64,000 nt of DNA from Dyadobacter tibetensis Y620-1 (GCF_000566685.1 NZ_AZQN01000004.1:1-64000); one strand, 5' to 3'; positions 54,866 through 64,000 are shown, numbered from the stretch's first letter. A program made the numbers and translations. The notes: generated from the letters alone by a model not told the origin.

Positions 54866-57322
54866 CTAGAATTCGGACTCTAAAGTTGTTTTAGTTTTCT
54901 TTTTAGCCTGATGCAGCCTATAATTAAGCGTTAGATTAATCTGTCTTAATCGACCTTGTGATATTGAACTGCTGTAAAAATTACTCCCCTCTGTAATATC
55001 CCGGTACTTTCTGGAATTAAATACATCTACAATGCTTAATGTGAGGGTACCGTTATTCTTCAAAATGTCACGGGTGGCGGCCAGATCCATGGTTGCCAGT
55101 TGCTTTCTTCGCCCCTGAGCAGTTTTCTGAGGCGCTTCATAATTGGCTCTAAGCTGAATGTCGGTGCTCTGCCATACGGTAAATCGCGAAAGAGTACGCG
55201 CAAACCAGCTGTAGGTATCACTATGAAAGGCTTCGTTAGAGCCCGTTCCTTCGGTAATGGCTCTGAAAAAATTGAGACTTCCGTCCAGTTTCCACCAGGA
55301 AAACCAATTAAATGAACCCGTAAACTCTGCGCCATAAGCCTGCTCAATACCTAAGTTTTCCGGCCTGGTATAGGAATTGCCAGTATCATCAACCGTTTTA
55401 ATCCGTAAAATTTTATCGGAAGTATTTCTATAATATAGCGATGAGGTGATAGTCCCCTTAGTTAAATATTTGATATGCCCCAGTTCATAAGCATTGGTAT
55501 ATTCCGGATTTAAATCAGGATTTCCACTCCAATAATTGCGGTTATCACTGTAGGTCATAAATGGACTCAAATCATTGTACTGAGGCCTACGGATACGCCT
55601 GCTAAAGCTTAATTGCATCGCATTTTGCTTGGGCAGCTCATAAGAAGCATGCATACTCGGAAAAAGATTAGCATAATTTCTGGTATTGATTTCCTCCGTC
55701 AGCCTCAGCTCGGTGGAAATCCCTGTCCACTCCGCCCGTAATCCTGCCTGAACGGAAAACTTGTCCCATTTTTCGGCAATGATCCCATAGGCAGCCGAAA
55801 TGCGCTCTTCATACAGAAAGTCATTGGTCAGCCCGGGAAGATCCTGCCAGCTTCCATCTGCCTTCTCTTCGGTTACACTGTAATCATTGGTCATATCCCT
55901 GGAACTGATTCTGGCCCCGGTTTCTAATTTGCCTTCCTTGCCAAAAGGGTGGATATAGTCTACCTGAAATAAAAGTTGCTTTTCCGTTTCAAAATTAACT
56001 GCACGCTGTAATATCGCAGGTTCCTGCGTGGGCAAGCCATTGATGCCATAAGACCTCTGGTTATAATATTGATCAGAGTCTTCCCAGTTATTCAGAAACC
56101 GGACGTCGGCCGTAAATTCCTGGCCTTTACGGTCAAAATTTTTCTTATAGGTTAAGGCATATTCCGCATTGGGCTCCGTCTCCGTTTCATCCTGGGTTCG
56201 GGAGGTACTGCCTAATGGATTCCCTTTATTCCCTAAATAATCCTCATATTTAAGATCGGAAAAGCGCTTCCCCTTGCTGGTACGCCAAGTGTAGGCAGCT
56301 GTGAGTATATTTTTGTCATTGAAATAATAATCTAAGCCTCCCCTGGCACTGTTATTCATCCCCTTTAACTTACTGTACATGCTTCGTTCGGTGATAAAAG
56401 TGCTGTCGTTCCGATATAATTCTTGATAAATAAAATTTTGTCCCGGAGTGTTACGATACGCAAGCGTATAATTAATAAAAAAATTCAGGTTCTTCTTTCT
56501 GTAATTAACATTGGCAGCAACGCCATAATTGGTAGGATGACCTGCTATCAAGTCAAATGATCCGTTAATACCTTCCTTGCGTTCCTTTTTCAACACGATA
56601 TTGATGATCCCCGCCATCCCTTCTGCCTGGTAACGCGCCGATGGATTGGTAATCACCTCCACCCTTTCTATCATACTTGCCTGTAGTTGTTGAAGACCAC
56701 TGGAGCCTTTGATACTCACCAAACCCGAAGGTTTTCCATCAATTAATATCGTTACGTTACCGCTCCCTCTTAGGCTTACATTCCCTTCTACATCTACGGC
56801 AACAGCAGGCACATTCGTTAAAACATCCACGGCTGAGCCTCCAGCATTGGCCAAATCTTTGCCAACATTAAAAATCTTCTTGTCCAGGGAGAGCTCCATC
56901 GTGCTTTTCTCCCCTTGAATAACCACCTCACCCAATTCGTTGGCTGCACCAGTAAGCTTGATGGTACCCACATCCTTAACCGGACTACTCTGGTCCACTA
57001 CGATTGAAGACTGAACCTGTTGAAGGTATCCAATAAACTCTGTAAGAAGATAATACTTCCCAGGAGCCACCTTTATGGTGAACTGTCCCTGTTGATCAGT
57101 GGCCGCGCCGTCGACCAAGGAGCTGTCGGCCGATCGGAACAAGCGTACACTAGCGTATTCTAACTTTTGACTCGTACCCGCGTCTACTACTTCTCCATGT
57201 AGTGTTATTTGCTGAGCTAGCAACATAGACGGGCCCAACAACAATAAGCATATTGTCCAGAAACAAATTTGTAAAATGCTAGATTGATTTTTTGTTGGCT
57301 GGCAGAAGAAGATCGGTTTCAT
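54866..57322 (-). CDS. TonB-type outer-membrane beta-barrel protein, paralogue of 16200-18602
   Basis: The 818-residue protein has a signal peptide (hydrophobic core about residues 18-35, cleaved near LLAQQ). A carboxypeptidase-like beta domain (about 38-115) is followed by a plug (FNVGKDLANAGGSAVDVLTN, GNVTILIDGKPSGLVSIKG) and a barrel with SRRIRRPQYNDLSPFMTY and NPEYTNAYELGHIKYL. It shares plug and barrel motifs with the protein at 16200 and is clearly its paralogue, though diverged. No SusD-like or substrate-degrading genes are adjacent. It is expected in the outer membrane; the ligand is unknown. Confidence 0.9.
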   Translation of the reverse strand: MKPIFFCQPTKNQSSILQICFWTICLLLLGPSMLLAQQITLHGEVVDAGTSQKLEYASVRLFRSADSSLVDGAATDQQGQFTIKVAPGKYYLLTEFIGYLQQVQSSIVVDQSSPVKDVGTIKLTGAANELGEVVIQGEKSTMELSLDKKIFNVGKDLANAGGSAVDVLTNVPAVAVDVEGNVSLRGSGNVTILIDGKPSGLVSIKGSSGLQQLQASMIERVEVITNPSARYQAEGMAGIINIVLKKERKEGINGSFDLIAGHPTNYGVAANVNYRKKNLNFFINYTLAYRNTPGQNFIYQELYRNDSTFITERSMYSKLKGMNNSARGGLDYYFNDKNILTAAYTWRTSKGKRFSDLKYEDYLGNKGNPLGSTSRTQDETETEPNAEYALTYKKNFDRKGQEFTADVRFLNNWEDSDQYYNQRSYGINGLPTQEPAILQRAVNFETEKQLLFQVDYIHPFGKEGKLETGARISSRDMTNDYSVTEEKADGSWQDLPGLTNDFLYEERISAAYGIIAEKWDKFSVQAGLRAEWTGISTELRLTEEINTRNYANLFPSMHASYELPKQNAMQLSFSRRIRRPQYNDLSPFMTYSDNRNYWSGNPDLNPEYTNAYELGHIKYLTKGTITSSLYYRNTSDKILRIKTVDDTGNSYTRPENLGIEQAYGAEFTGSFNWFSWWKLDGSLNFFRAITEGTGSNEAFHSDTYSWFARTLSRFTVWQSTDIQLRANYEAPQKTAQGRRKQLATMDLAATRDILKNNGTLTLSIVDVFNSRKYRDITEGSNFYSSSISQGRLRQINLTLNYRLHQAKKKTKTTLESEF

Positions 57323-57520
57323 GAAATTTTTAAATTACAAGAGCAGTTTTATTAAGGACTATTGTAAGCATCCCAACATATATAAAGCGCAGTTAAACCC
57401 CGTGTTACTCCATTTAAAGTCATTTAATATTTATCTATCGACTCAATCTGGCCTATTATACCGTCAGTAACTTAACTTGAAACTTCAAGGTTTCGTCATG
57501 TCTCAACGGTTTAAGTTGTC

Positions 57521-57528
57521 TATCTTTG
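57521..57528 (+). promoter_or_regulatory. Candidate -7 element for the MATE gene; decides its start
   Basis: TATCTTTG matches TAnnTTTG and would start RNA near 57535, inside the upstream part of the long open frame. The first ATG after it is 57561, which supports that codon as the true start. Confidence 0.5.
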
Positions 57529-57560
57529 TGGCCCCATTTCAAGGGTTAGTATTTGGCAGA

Positions 57561-58892
57561 ATGAAAAACGAAGCATCACAAACATTAAAACTTGCCTTTC
57601 CAATCGTCATCGGAGAGCTGGCCCAAATGGCCCTCCACCTCATCGATACGGCTATGGTGGGCGCAGTAAGTTACAAGCAATTAGCGGCAGCTGCCCTGGT
57701 GCTCAATACGATCAATATTCCATTCGTAATCGGAATAGGCATGACCATATCAGTATCACAAATGGTATCCCTTGCCCACGGGCGACACGATGGCAAGCAG
57801 GTCTCCCATTATTTTTATAACGGATTCGTCCTGTGCCTGTTAACTGCATTAATCATCTCTGGCATCATCATTTACGGAGAAAATATTCTGCATCATTTGG
57901 GGCAAGATCCGGAAGTAGTAGCCTTAGCCATACCTTTCATGCGCATTATGGCCTATTCTATCATTCCGATGCTGCTTTTTATGACGCTTAAGCAGTTTAG
58001 TGACGGACTGGAGTATACCAAAACGGCGATGATTTTGTCGGTGGCGAGTATGCCACTAAACATTTTCCTCAACTGGCTGATGATATTTGGAAACTGGGGG
58101 CTGCCACGAATGGAGCTGGAAGGAGCCGGCTGGGCCACACTAATTACTCGTAGCATCATATTTGTCGCACTTGGCCTTATCATCCTTAACCACAAAACTT
58201 TTAACCGATATATCGCCGTCCGGGGGCAGCAATGGAAGTTAAACCTACAAACCTGGAGAGAATTGCTACATATAGGAATCCCCAGCAGTATGCAGATTGG
58301 TATGGAAGCTGGAGCCTTTGCCGTTTCAGGAATCATCATCGGAACACTTGGTGCGGTAGCCCAGGCCTCGCATCAGATCGCCCTGAGTTGCGCCTCCTTT
58401 ACCTTTATGGTATCGATGGGCTTGGCACAGGCCGGATCCATACGGGTTTCCAATGCATTTGGCCGTCAGAATTGGCCTAAAATAGAACTGATTGGCAAGA
58501 GTACATTATGGACTGCCCTGGTGTATGGAACATTATGTGCTATTACTTTTGCAGCCCTTCGCATGCAACTCCCCAAGGCTTTTAACAAGAATGAAGAGGT
58601 ACTTGAATTGGCATCTTATCTGCTTTTATTTGCGGCAATATTTCAGATTTCCGATAGCACGCAAGCCATTGGCGCTGGTTTATTAAGGGGGATAAAAGAT
58701 GTTACGGCACCCACCATTTTTATAGGCATCTCCTATTGGATTTTAGGTATTCCTATTGGCTATCTTTTGGCTTTTCAGTTCGGTTTTGGTGCTTCCGGAA
58801 TGTGGTTAGGGCTCATCATCGGACTTACCTTTGCATCCATTTTTCTAATCACCAGGTTTTTACGTAAAACCAGATTGAAGAACGTCTCCTAA
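57561..58892 (+). CDS. MATE family efflux transporter
   Basis: The 443-residue inner-membrane protein has 12 predicted helices. It opens with KLAFPIVIGELAQMALHLID and TAMVGAVSYKQLAAAALVLN, the NorM-type MATE start, and contains GAVAQASHQIALSCASFTFM at the beginning of the second half. It should export cationic drugs or metabolites in exchange for Na+ or H+. The ATG at 57561 is preferred over an upstream in-frame start at 57477 because of the family N-terminus and the promoter element at 57521. Confidence 0.93.
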   Translation: MKNEASQTLKLAFPIVIGELAQMALHLIDTAMVGAVSYKQLAAAALVLNTINIPFVIGIGMTISVSQMVSLAHGRHDGKQVSHYFYNGFVLCLLTALIISGIIIYGENILHHLGQDPEVVALAIPFMRIMAYSIIPMLLFMTLKQFSDGLEYTKTAMILSVASMPLNIFLNWLMIFGNWGLPRMELEGAGWATLITRSIIFVALGLIILNHKTFNRYIAVRGQQWKLNLQTWRELLHIGIPSSMQIGMEAGAFAVSGIIIGTLGAVAQASHQIALSCASFTFMVSMGLAQAGSIRVSNAFGRQNWPKIELIGKSTLWTALVYGTLCAITFAALRMQLPKAFNKNEEVLELASYLLLFAAIFQISDSTQAIGAGLLRGIKDVTAPTIFIGISYWILGIPIGYLLAFQFGFGASGMWLGLIIGLTFASIFLITRFLRKTRLKNVS

Positions 58893-58941
58893 AGTACTGT
58901 TCCTGAAATAAAGCTTCCGGGCTTAGTAATAATTACAAAAA

Positions 58942-59077
58942 GCCTTATTCAATCTTTTATAAGGCCATCCCGGCATTTAGAAAGGTCCTATCTCACCTCC
59001 TTTCTAACTCAGGTAGAAGGCCCGTACAGGATAATTTGGAAACTATTCCGTGAAAACCTGTTAAAATAGGTTTTCAC
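58942..59077. other. Hairpin-rich region between MATE gene and lepA
   Basis: Three perfect inverted repeats occur in 136 bases: GCCTTAT/ATAAGGC (58942-58948 with 58959-58965), TTAGAAAGG/CCTTTCTAA (58977-58985 with 58999-59007) and GTGAAAACCT/AGGTTTTCAC (59050-59059 with 59068-59077). None has a T run on the plus strand. It may hold a terminator, a structured RNA or an operator. Confidence 0.45.
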
Positions 59078-59081
59078 ATAG

Positions 59082-59089
59082 TAATTTTG
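59082..59089 (+). promoter_or_regulatory. Candidate -7 element of lepA beside a palindrome
   Basis: TAATTTTG matches TAnnTTTG and starts 5 bases after the GTGAAAACCT/AGGTTTTCAC palindrome, which therefore covers the -33 region. The leader would be about 50 bases. Confidence 0.5.
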
Positions 59090-59145
59090 CCCTCCTTTGA
59101 TTCAGCTATTAAAGGGAAGATGTCCTTTGAATTGTAACAACATAC

Positions 59146-60933
59146 ATGAAGAAAATTCGTAATTTTTGTATCATTGCCCATATTGACCATGGGAAAAGTA
59201 CGCTGGCCGATCGCCTGTTGGAATTTACCAAAACGGTTACTAACCGGGAAATGCAGGCCCAGTTACTCGACAACATGGATCTGGAAAGGGAACGTGGTAT
59301 CACGATCAAGAGCCATGCCATCCAGATGAACTATATTCATCAGGGTGAGGAATATATTTTGAACCTGATCGATACTCCAGGTCATGTCGACTTTTCCTAT
59401 GAAGTTTCCCGGTCCATTGCGGCTTGCGAAGGAGCTCTTCTACTGGTCGATGCCTCTCAGGGCACTGAGGCGCAAACCATTTCCAATCTTTATCTGGCCA
59501 TCAATCATGACCTGGTCATTATCCCGGTTCTCAATAAAGTAGATCTTCCTGGAGCCATGCCCGAGGAGATTAAAGACGAGATGGTGGAGCTTCTGGATTG
59601 TAAACGGGACGAAATTATTCATGCCAGCGGAAAAGAAGGTATCGGTATTGAAGATATCCTGACAGCCATTGTGGAACGTGTCCCCCCGCCACAGGGTGAT
59701 CCCAAAGCTCCGCTTCAGGCGCTTATTTTCGACTCCACTTTTAACAGTTATAGAGGAATCGAAGTTATTTTCCGGGTTAAAAATGGCCAGATACGCAAGG
59801 GAGACCGAGTGAAATTTATGGCTACCGGAAAAGAATATCACGCTGATGAAATCGGAACTCTGGGCCTAAACCAAATCCCCAAGCAACTGGTGGAGTGTGG
59901 AGACGTAGGTTATCTTATCTCCGGAATTAAAGTAGCTAAGGAAGTAAAAGTTGGAGATACGGTCACGCATACCGATCGGCCTGCCAAAGAAGCAATCCAA
60001 GGCTTTTCTGAAGTAAAACCTATGGTCTTTGCGGGAATTTACCCGGTTGACACCAGCGAATTTGAAGAACTCCGGGAAGCATTGGAAAAATTGCAACTTA
60101 ATGATGCGGCCTTGGTATGGGAACCCGAAACGTCGGCAGCTTTGGGTTACGGTTTCCGCTGCGGCTTCTTAGGTATGCTGCATATGGAAATTGTTCAGGA
60201 GCGCTTGGAGCGGGAATTTGACATGACGGTCATTACCACGGTACCCTCTGTACAATTCAATGTGGTCGATTCCAAAGATGTGATGGTGAAGGTAAGCGCA
60301 CCTTCTGAAATGCCGGAACCAAATTATATTAAATGGATAGAAGAACCCTTTATCAATGCCCAGATCATTACCAAGTCCGACTATATCGGCCCAATATTGA
60401 ATCTGTGTATGGACAAAAGGGGTATCCTTAAGAACCAAGTCTACCTTACCGCCGAAAGAGTGGAACTCCAATTCTCCATGCCCTTAGCTGAAGTAGTTTT
60501 TGATTTCTTCGACAAGCTTAAAACAATTTCCAGAGGGTATGCATCCCTGGATTATGAATTGGCAGGGTACGAAGAATCGGACATGGTCAAGCTCGACGTA
60601 ATGTTGAATGGCGAACGAATCGATGCCCTTTCCGCCATTGTTCACCGTTCCAAAGCATATGACTGGGGTAAAAAACTCTGTGAAAAACTACGGGAATTGA
60701 TCCCCAAACAGATGTTTGAAATCGCTATTCAAGCCGCTATTGGTCAGAAAATCATAGCAAGGGAAACCGTAAAAGCCATGCGTAAGGATGTATTGGCGAA
60801 ATGCTATGGAGGCGATATTTCCAGAAAGCGCAAGCTCCTGGAGAAACAGAAAAAAGGAAAGAAACGCATGCGTCAGGTAGGAAATGTAGAAATTCCACAG
60901 GAGGCGTTTATGGCAGTTCTTAAAATAAATTAA
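59146..60933 (+). CDS. lepA: Elongation factor 4 (LepA)
   Basis: The 595-residue GTPase acts on the ribosome, in back-translocation or initiation quality control. G-domain motifs are [43 protein letters not shown] and NKVDLPGA. It has the EF-G-like domains and the LepA-specific C-terminal domain with [20 protein letters not shown] and [17 protein letters not shown]. It opens directly with [19 protein letters not shown], so the start at 59146 is firm. It is a single-gene unit, bounded by the hairpin region upstream and a long inverted repeat downstream. Confidence 0.98.
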   Translation: MKKIRNFCIIAHIDHGKSTLADRLLEFTKTVTNREMQAQLLDNMDLERERGITIKSHAIQMNYIHQGEEYILNLIDTPGHVDFSYEVSRSIAACEGALLLVDASQGTEAQTISNLYLAINHDLVIIPVLNKVDLPGAMPEEIKDEMVELLDCKRDEIIHASGKEGIGIEDILTAIVERVPPPQGDPKAPLQALIFDSTFNSYRGIEVIFRVKNGQIRKGDRVKFMATGKEYHADEIGTLGLNQIPKQLVECGDVGYLISGIKVAKEVKVGDTVTHTDRPAKEAIQGFSEVKPMVFAGIYPVDTSEFEELREALEKLQLNDAALVWEPETSAALGYGFRCGFLGMLHMEIVQERLEREFDMTVITTVPSVQFNVVDSKDVMVKVSAPSEMPEPNYIKWIEEPFINAQIITKSDYIGPILNLCMDKRGILKNQVYLTAERVELQFSMPLAEVVFDFFDKLKTISRGYASLDYELAGYEESDMVKLDVMLNGERIDALSAIVHRSKAYDWGKKLCEKLRELIPKQMFEIAIQAAIGQKIIARETVKAMRKDVLAKCYGGDISRKRKLLEKQKKGKKRMRQVGNVEIPQEAFMAVLKIN

Positions 60934-61278
60934 CCGTAGCTTATCAAAATACCAGATTTAAACATTTCTTAAATCTGGTATTTTGATAACTAGCCCCTGT
61001 ATAACTTCCGTTGTCCCAGTGTTGAACAGGAAAAAACTTATAAGTTGGCCTTGGCAAGGCGATTACTCATGAATTTTAGAGGGGAGGATAGCACAATTTA
61101 TCGTCACTATAGTACCCTCATAATCAAGGGTGAATTAAGTCAATAAATACAAAAAAATGAAAGGCAGCCTGGACAAAGGGCAATTTTTGCTGCCGGTAAA
61201 CCTTACCTATTCAGCTTTTATTGTAATTTTGACAGAATGATATTTTTTGAAAGAAACTAAAATACCTTTATAAGCGAT
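60934..61278 (+). other. 345-base intergenic region with the E2 promoter
   Basis: Besides the lepA inverted repeat, this region holds a GGCAGC/GCTGCC repeat (61163-61168 with 61189-61194) and the promoter element TAATTTTG at 61224-61231, 48 bases before the E2 start. No TTG lies at the -33 position. I see no gene. Confidence 0.5.
60941..60989. terminator. 21-bp perfect inverted repeat after lepA
   Basis: The bases 60941-60961 and 60969-60989 are exact inverse complements (core ATACCAGATTTAA), with a 7-base loop. It begins 8 bases after the lepA stop. The T run is internal to the arm (TTTT) rather than after it, so it may be a terminator or an RNA-stabilising hairpin. Confidence 0.7.
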
Positions 61279-62922
61279 ATGGCAGAAGTAATCCGTATGC
61301 CCAAGATGAGCGACACCATGGAAGAAGGTGTTATCGCAGCGTGGCACAAAAAAGTTGGTGATAAGATCGAAACTGGTGAAATCATAGCGGAGGTGGAAAC
61401 CGATAAGGCCACAATGGATCTTGAATCTTATTATGATGGTACACTGCTATATATCGGTGTAGAAAAAGGTGATGCCGTCCCCATTAACGGTATTATGGCC
61501 ATAGTAGGCGAAGAAGGAGAAGACTACAAGTCCCTGCTTGAAGGTGATGGTGAGTCGGCCCCTGCTCCCGAAAAATCGGCAGAGAAGGAACCTGCTATTG
61601 AAACAGCCACTCCCTCCCCTGCCCCCGATGCTACTCCTAAAGCAGCACCGAGCTCAACCGAAAAGATCAATGCGGTTGTAGTTCGTATGCCCAAAATGAG
61701 TGATACCATGGAAGAAGGTACCCTTGTTTCGTGGCTCAAAAAAGTAGGAGATACAGTAAAATCAGGCGACATTCTGGCAGAGGTGGAGACCGACAAAGCC
61801 ACTATGGAGCTGGAAGCCTATGAAGATGGCACCCTGCTACACCTGGGTATCGGTGAAGGAGAAGCCGTACCGGTAGATGGTATCATAGCGGTAATAGGAG
61901 AAGAAGGCGCAAATGTAGAAGCCCTTTTGGCCCGCGAAAATGGAGAAGCCAATAGTGAAGAAGCTACCCCTGCAGCACCTGTAGAAGCGGAAAAAGTGGA
62001 TGCCGGTAAGCCATCCACAGCCCAGGATTCCAGTGAGCGAATCAAAGCATCTCCCCTTGCAAAAAGAATGGCGGATGAAAAAGGCATCGATCTTGCCCAG
62101 GTAGAAGGTAGTGGAGACAATGGACGAATCGTGAAGCGCGACGTAGACGAGTTTAAGGCTGCACCAAAATCGGCTCCGTCAGAGGCACCTAAAGCGGCCG
62201 CTCCCGCACCAGCGCCTGCTCCGGCACCGACTCCTGCAGGTGATTATACCGACCTGCCCATTTCTCAGATGCGCAAAACTATTGCCCGCCGCCTAAGCGA
62301 CAGCTTGTTTACGGCTCCGCATTTCTATGTAACCATGGAAATCGTCATGGATAAGGCTATGGCCCTTCGCCCTACTTTGAACGAAGTGAGCCCTTCTAAA
62401 ATATCCTTCAACGATATGGTGATCAAGGCCTGCGCCCTGGCTCTTAAAAAGCACCCGGAAGTGAACTCAGCTTGGTTAGGTGATAAGATTCGTCGTTACG
62501 ACTACGTTAATATTGGCGTAGCAGTAGCCGTGGAAGAGGGCCTTCTGGTACCCGTCATCCGCGATGCCGACAAGAAAAATATGTCGACCATCTCCAGTGA
62601 AGTAAAAGACCTGGCCGGAAAAGCGAAGGACAAAAAACTTCAACCTAAAGATTGGGAAGGCAATACTTTCTCTGTATCCAACTTAGGCATGTTCGGAGTA
62701 GATGAATTTACAGCCATCATCAACCCGCCAGATTCCTGTATTCTGGCCATTGGTGGAATCAAAAAAGTGGCTGCCTTTAGAGAGGATGACAGCATCTATC
62801 CTACCAATATTATGAAGGTGACGCTTTCGGCCGACCACCGCGTCGTGGACGGTGCCCTGGCAGCTTCTTTCCTTCAGACTGTCAAAAAACTATTGGAAGA
62901 ACCTATGAGTATGCTCGTATAA
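61279..62922 (+). CDS. pdhC: Dihydrolipoamide acyltransferase (E2) of pyruvate dehydrogenase, two lipoyl domains
   Basis: The 547-residue E2 core protein has two lipoyl domains, each with the lipoylated lysine in ETDKATM (Lys43 and Lys173). An Ala/Pro/Glu linker leads to an E3/E1-binding domain (about 255-290, ASPLAKRMADEKGIDL). A second AP-rich linker precedes the catalytic acyltransferase domain (about 330-547), with SADHRVVDGALAASFLQ carrying the active His and Asp. It transfers acetyl groups to CoA. The two lipoyl domains share near-identical openings (RMPKMSDTMEEG), pointing to internal duplication. E1 and E3 genes are not in the window, so the pyruvate assignment rests on the family. 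Confidence 0.93.
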   Translation: MAEVIRMPKMSDTMEEGVIAAWHKKVGDKIETGEIIAEVETDKATMDLESYYDGTLLYIGVEKGDAVPINGIMAIVGEEGEDYKSLLEGDGESAPAPEKSAEKEPAIETATPSPAPDATPKAAPSSTEKINAVVVRMPKMSDTMEEGTLVSWLKKVGDTVKSGDILAEVETDKATMELEAYEDGTLLHLGIGEGEAVPVDGIIAVIGEEGANVEALLARENGEANSEEATPAAPVEAEKVDAGKPSTAQDSSERIKASPLAKRMADEKGIDLAQVEGSGDNGRIVKRDVDEFKAAPKSAPSEAPKAAAPAPAPAPAPTPAGDYTDLPISQMRKTIARRLSDSLFTAPHFYVTMEIVMDKAMALRPTLNEVSPSKISFNDMVIKACALALKKHPEVNSAWLGDKIRRYDYVNIGVAVAVEEGLLVPVIRDADKKNMSTISSEVKDLAGKAKDKKLQPKDWEGNTFSVSNLGMFGVDEFTAIINPPDSCILAIGGIKKVAAFREDDSIYPTNIMKVTLSADHRVVDGALAASFLQTVKKLLEEPMSMLV

Positions 62923-62948
62923 GGGCGATTCAGTCGTATAATAGTACA

Positions 62949-62983
62949 AAGTGTCAGGTCGTATGATCTGGCACTTTTCTTTT
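62949..62983 (+). terminator. Intrinsic terminator of the E2 gene
   Basis: A 12-bp stem with two G-T pairs (62949-62960 with 62965-62976) and a GTAT loop is followed by TTCTTTT. It begins 27 bases after the stop codon. Confidence 0.85.
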
Positions 62984-63026
62984 ATAGCACATAGCAATCT
63001 TGAGCCGAACACAATTATTGCCCCCT

Positions 63027-63518
63027 ATGATCAAACTAATTCCCTTCGAGAGTCAGTATCAGGAATCTCTGGTCACGATGATACTCGATATCCAACAAAA
63101 AGAATTTAATGTACCCATTACAAGAGAAGAGCAACCTGACCTATATCAGATTGATAGCTTTTACCGGGGAGGAGGTGGAGAGTTCTGGCTAGCGACCCAG
63201 TCAGGAGAGGTCATAGGCAGCATAGCGCTGATTCATATTGGCAATCAGCAGGGGGTAATTAGAAAAATGTTTGTCAAAAAGGATTTTAGAGGGAAGGAAT
63301 TTGGCATCGCCAAAAGGCTGCTCGATGAATTGGTGGCCCGTGCCAGGCAAATGGGCCTGACCGATATTTATCTGGGAACCGTTCACCAACTTCAGGCCGC
63401 CATACGTTTCTATGAAAAGAATGGTTTTGAGCGTATTGAAAAAACGTCACTCCCACCCAAGTTTCCCCTGATCCCCATTGACGACGTGTTCTGCCATTTA
63501 AAAATTTCAAATTATTAA
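63027..63518 (+). CDS. GNAT family N-acetyltransferase
   Basis: The 163-residue protein has the GNAT fold. Acetyl-CoA pyrophosphate-loop text is VIRKMFVKKDFRGKEFGIAK, preceded by GEVIGSIALIHI and followed by the late motif AIRFYEKNGFERIEK. I chose ATG 63027; a TTG at 63000 would add nine residues. The acceptor (amino acid, antibiotic or protein N-terminus) cannot be told. It lies between the E2 terminator and hslV, with 23 bases to hslV, so it may be co-transcribed with that gene. Confidence 0.9.
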   Translation: MIKLIPFESQYQESLVTMILDIQQKEFNVPITREEQPDLYQIDSFYRGGGGEFWLATQSGEVIGSIALIHIGNQQGVIRKMFVKKDFRGKEFGIAKRLLDELVARARQMGLTDIYLGTVHQLQAAIRFYEKNGFERIEKTSLPPKFPLIPIDDVFCHLKISNY

Positions 63519-63541
63519 GCAATTAGAAACAAGACTTTATG

Positions 63542-64000
63542 ATGGAGAAAATTCATGCTACTACCGTCCTAGGCGTTGTACATAATGGCCTGGTATCCCT
63601 GGGTGCCGACGGGCAGGCTACCATGGGAAATACGGTTGCCAAAAGTAATGTTAGAAAAATCCGTTCCCTCTCTGAGGGTAAAATCCTGGTAGGTTTTGCC
63701 GGATCCACTGCCGATGCTTTTACACTTTTGGAACGTTTCGAGGAAAAATTGAATGCCTATGGAGGCAATATGAAGAGAGCAGCCATCGAGCTTGCCAAAG
63801 ACTGGCGCACCGATCGCTACCTCAAAAAACTGGAAGCCATGATGATTACAGCGAGTGCAGAGGAGATTTTGGTGATCTCTGGTACCGGTGACGTGTTAGA
63901 ACCAGAAAATGGAATTGCGGCCATAGGGTCGGGTGGAAACTTTGCCCAATCGGCAGCCGTAGCGCTCAAGCGGCATGCCCAAGATCTGAGCGCCGAAGAT
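63542..64000 (+). CDS. hslV: ATP-dependent protease subunit HslV (5' part, runs off window)
   Basis: The first 153 codons are present and in frame to the window edge. The protein opens [20 protein letters not shown]; removal of the short propeptide should expose the catalytic Thr in [26 protein letters not shown] and [20 protein letters not shown] are hallmark HslV (ClpQ) segments. HslV is the proteasome-like peptidase core that works with the HslU ATPase. An ATG at 63539 would add one Met. The 3' end, and any hslU, lie outside the window. Confidence 0.96.
   Translation, partial: MEKIHATTVLGVVHNGLVSLGADGQATMGNTVAKSNVRKIRSLSEGKILVGFAGSTADAFTLLERFEEKLNAYGGNMKRAAIELAKDWRTDRYLKKLEAMMITASAEEILVISGTGDVLEPENGIAAIGSGGNFAQSAAVALKRHAQDLSAED

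Overview
This window is a stretch of ordinary chromosome from a member of the phylum Bacteroidota, most likely a cytophagia-type organism (inference). Several lines of evidence agree. There are many lipoproteins and TonB-type outer-membrane barrels, and a DUF4270/Kelch/DUF4907 set. Start codons generally lack Shine-Dalgarno sequences. Repeated TAnnTTTG elements, some with a TTG about 18-21 bases upstream, match the known Bacteroidota primary sigma promoter. I see no insertion sequence, phage, CRISPR array, plasmid origin or recombinase, and no compositional break suggesting an island.

Layout. 1-8.3 kb: a minus-strand tRNA-Asp with its terminator, a Nif3-family protein, a coiled-coil zinc-ribbon protein, a secreted TPR protein, RadC, then a minus-strand LytS-type kinase / LytTR regulator / lipoprotein operon and a histidine phosphatase. 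8.4-10.1 kb: a MenI-like thioesterase next to isochorismate synthase (menaquinone pathway). 10.3-16 kb and 23-28.8 kb: two complete tripartite RND efflux systems with different gene orders. Between them lie an outer-membrane TonB-type barrel, a CvfB-like S1 protein, a nucleoside hydrolase, and a sodium:solute symporter preceded by a 47-residue membrane protein that overlaps its start codon. 28.9-32.2 kb: a divergent DUF4270 lipoprotein and a Kelch lipoprotein plus DUF4907 protein. 33.3-38.5 kb: the rimP-nusA-infB operon, with a strong promoter, a leader hairpin and a strong bidirectional terminator.

38.5-47.2 kb is mainly minus strand: a UMF1-type MFS transporter, DinB-like and DUF3050 proteins, a Tat-exported enolase-superfamily enzyme, YjbQ, a small barrel, a nitroreductase and a YpfJ-type metallopeptidase, plus a plus-strand TspO-like membrane protein. 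47.5-51.2 kb: an FUSC transporter, YwbE and an old yellow enzyme. 51.3-54.7 kb: a CheY-like regulator and a multi-PAS histidine kinase that begins with a zinc-binding CZB domain. 54.9-64 kb: a second TonB-type barrel paralogous to the first, a MATE exporter, LepA, a two-lipoyl-domain E2 acyltransferase, a GNAT acetyltransferase and the first 153 codons of hslV, which runs off the window.

I did not find a clearly undescribed system. The observations most worth checking are the tiny membrane protein coupled to the symporter, the CZB-PAS kinase pair, the rimP leader hairpin, the hairpin-rich region before lepA, and the palindrome before the nitroreductase. Domain and family names come from motif recognition by eye; no database search was run.
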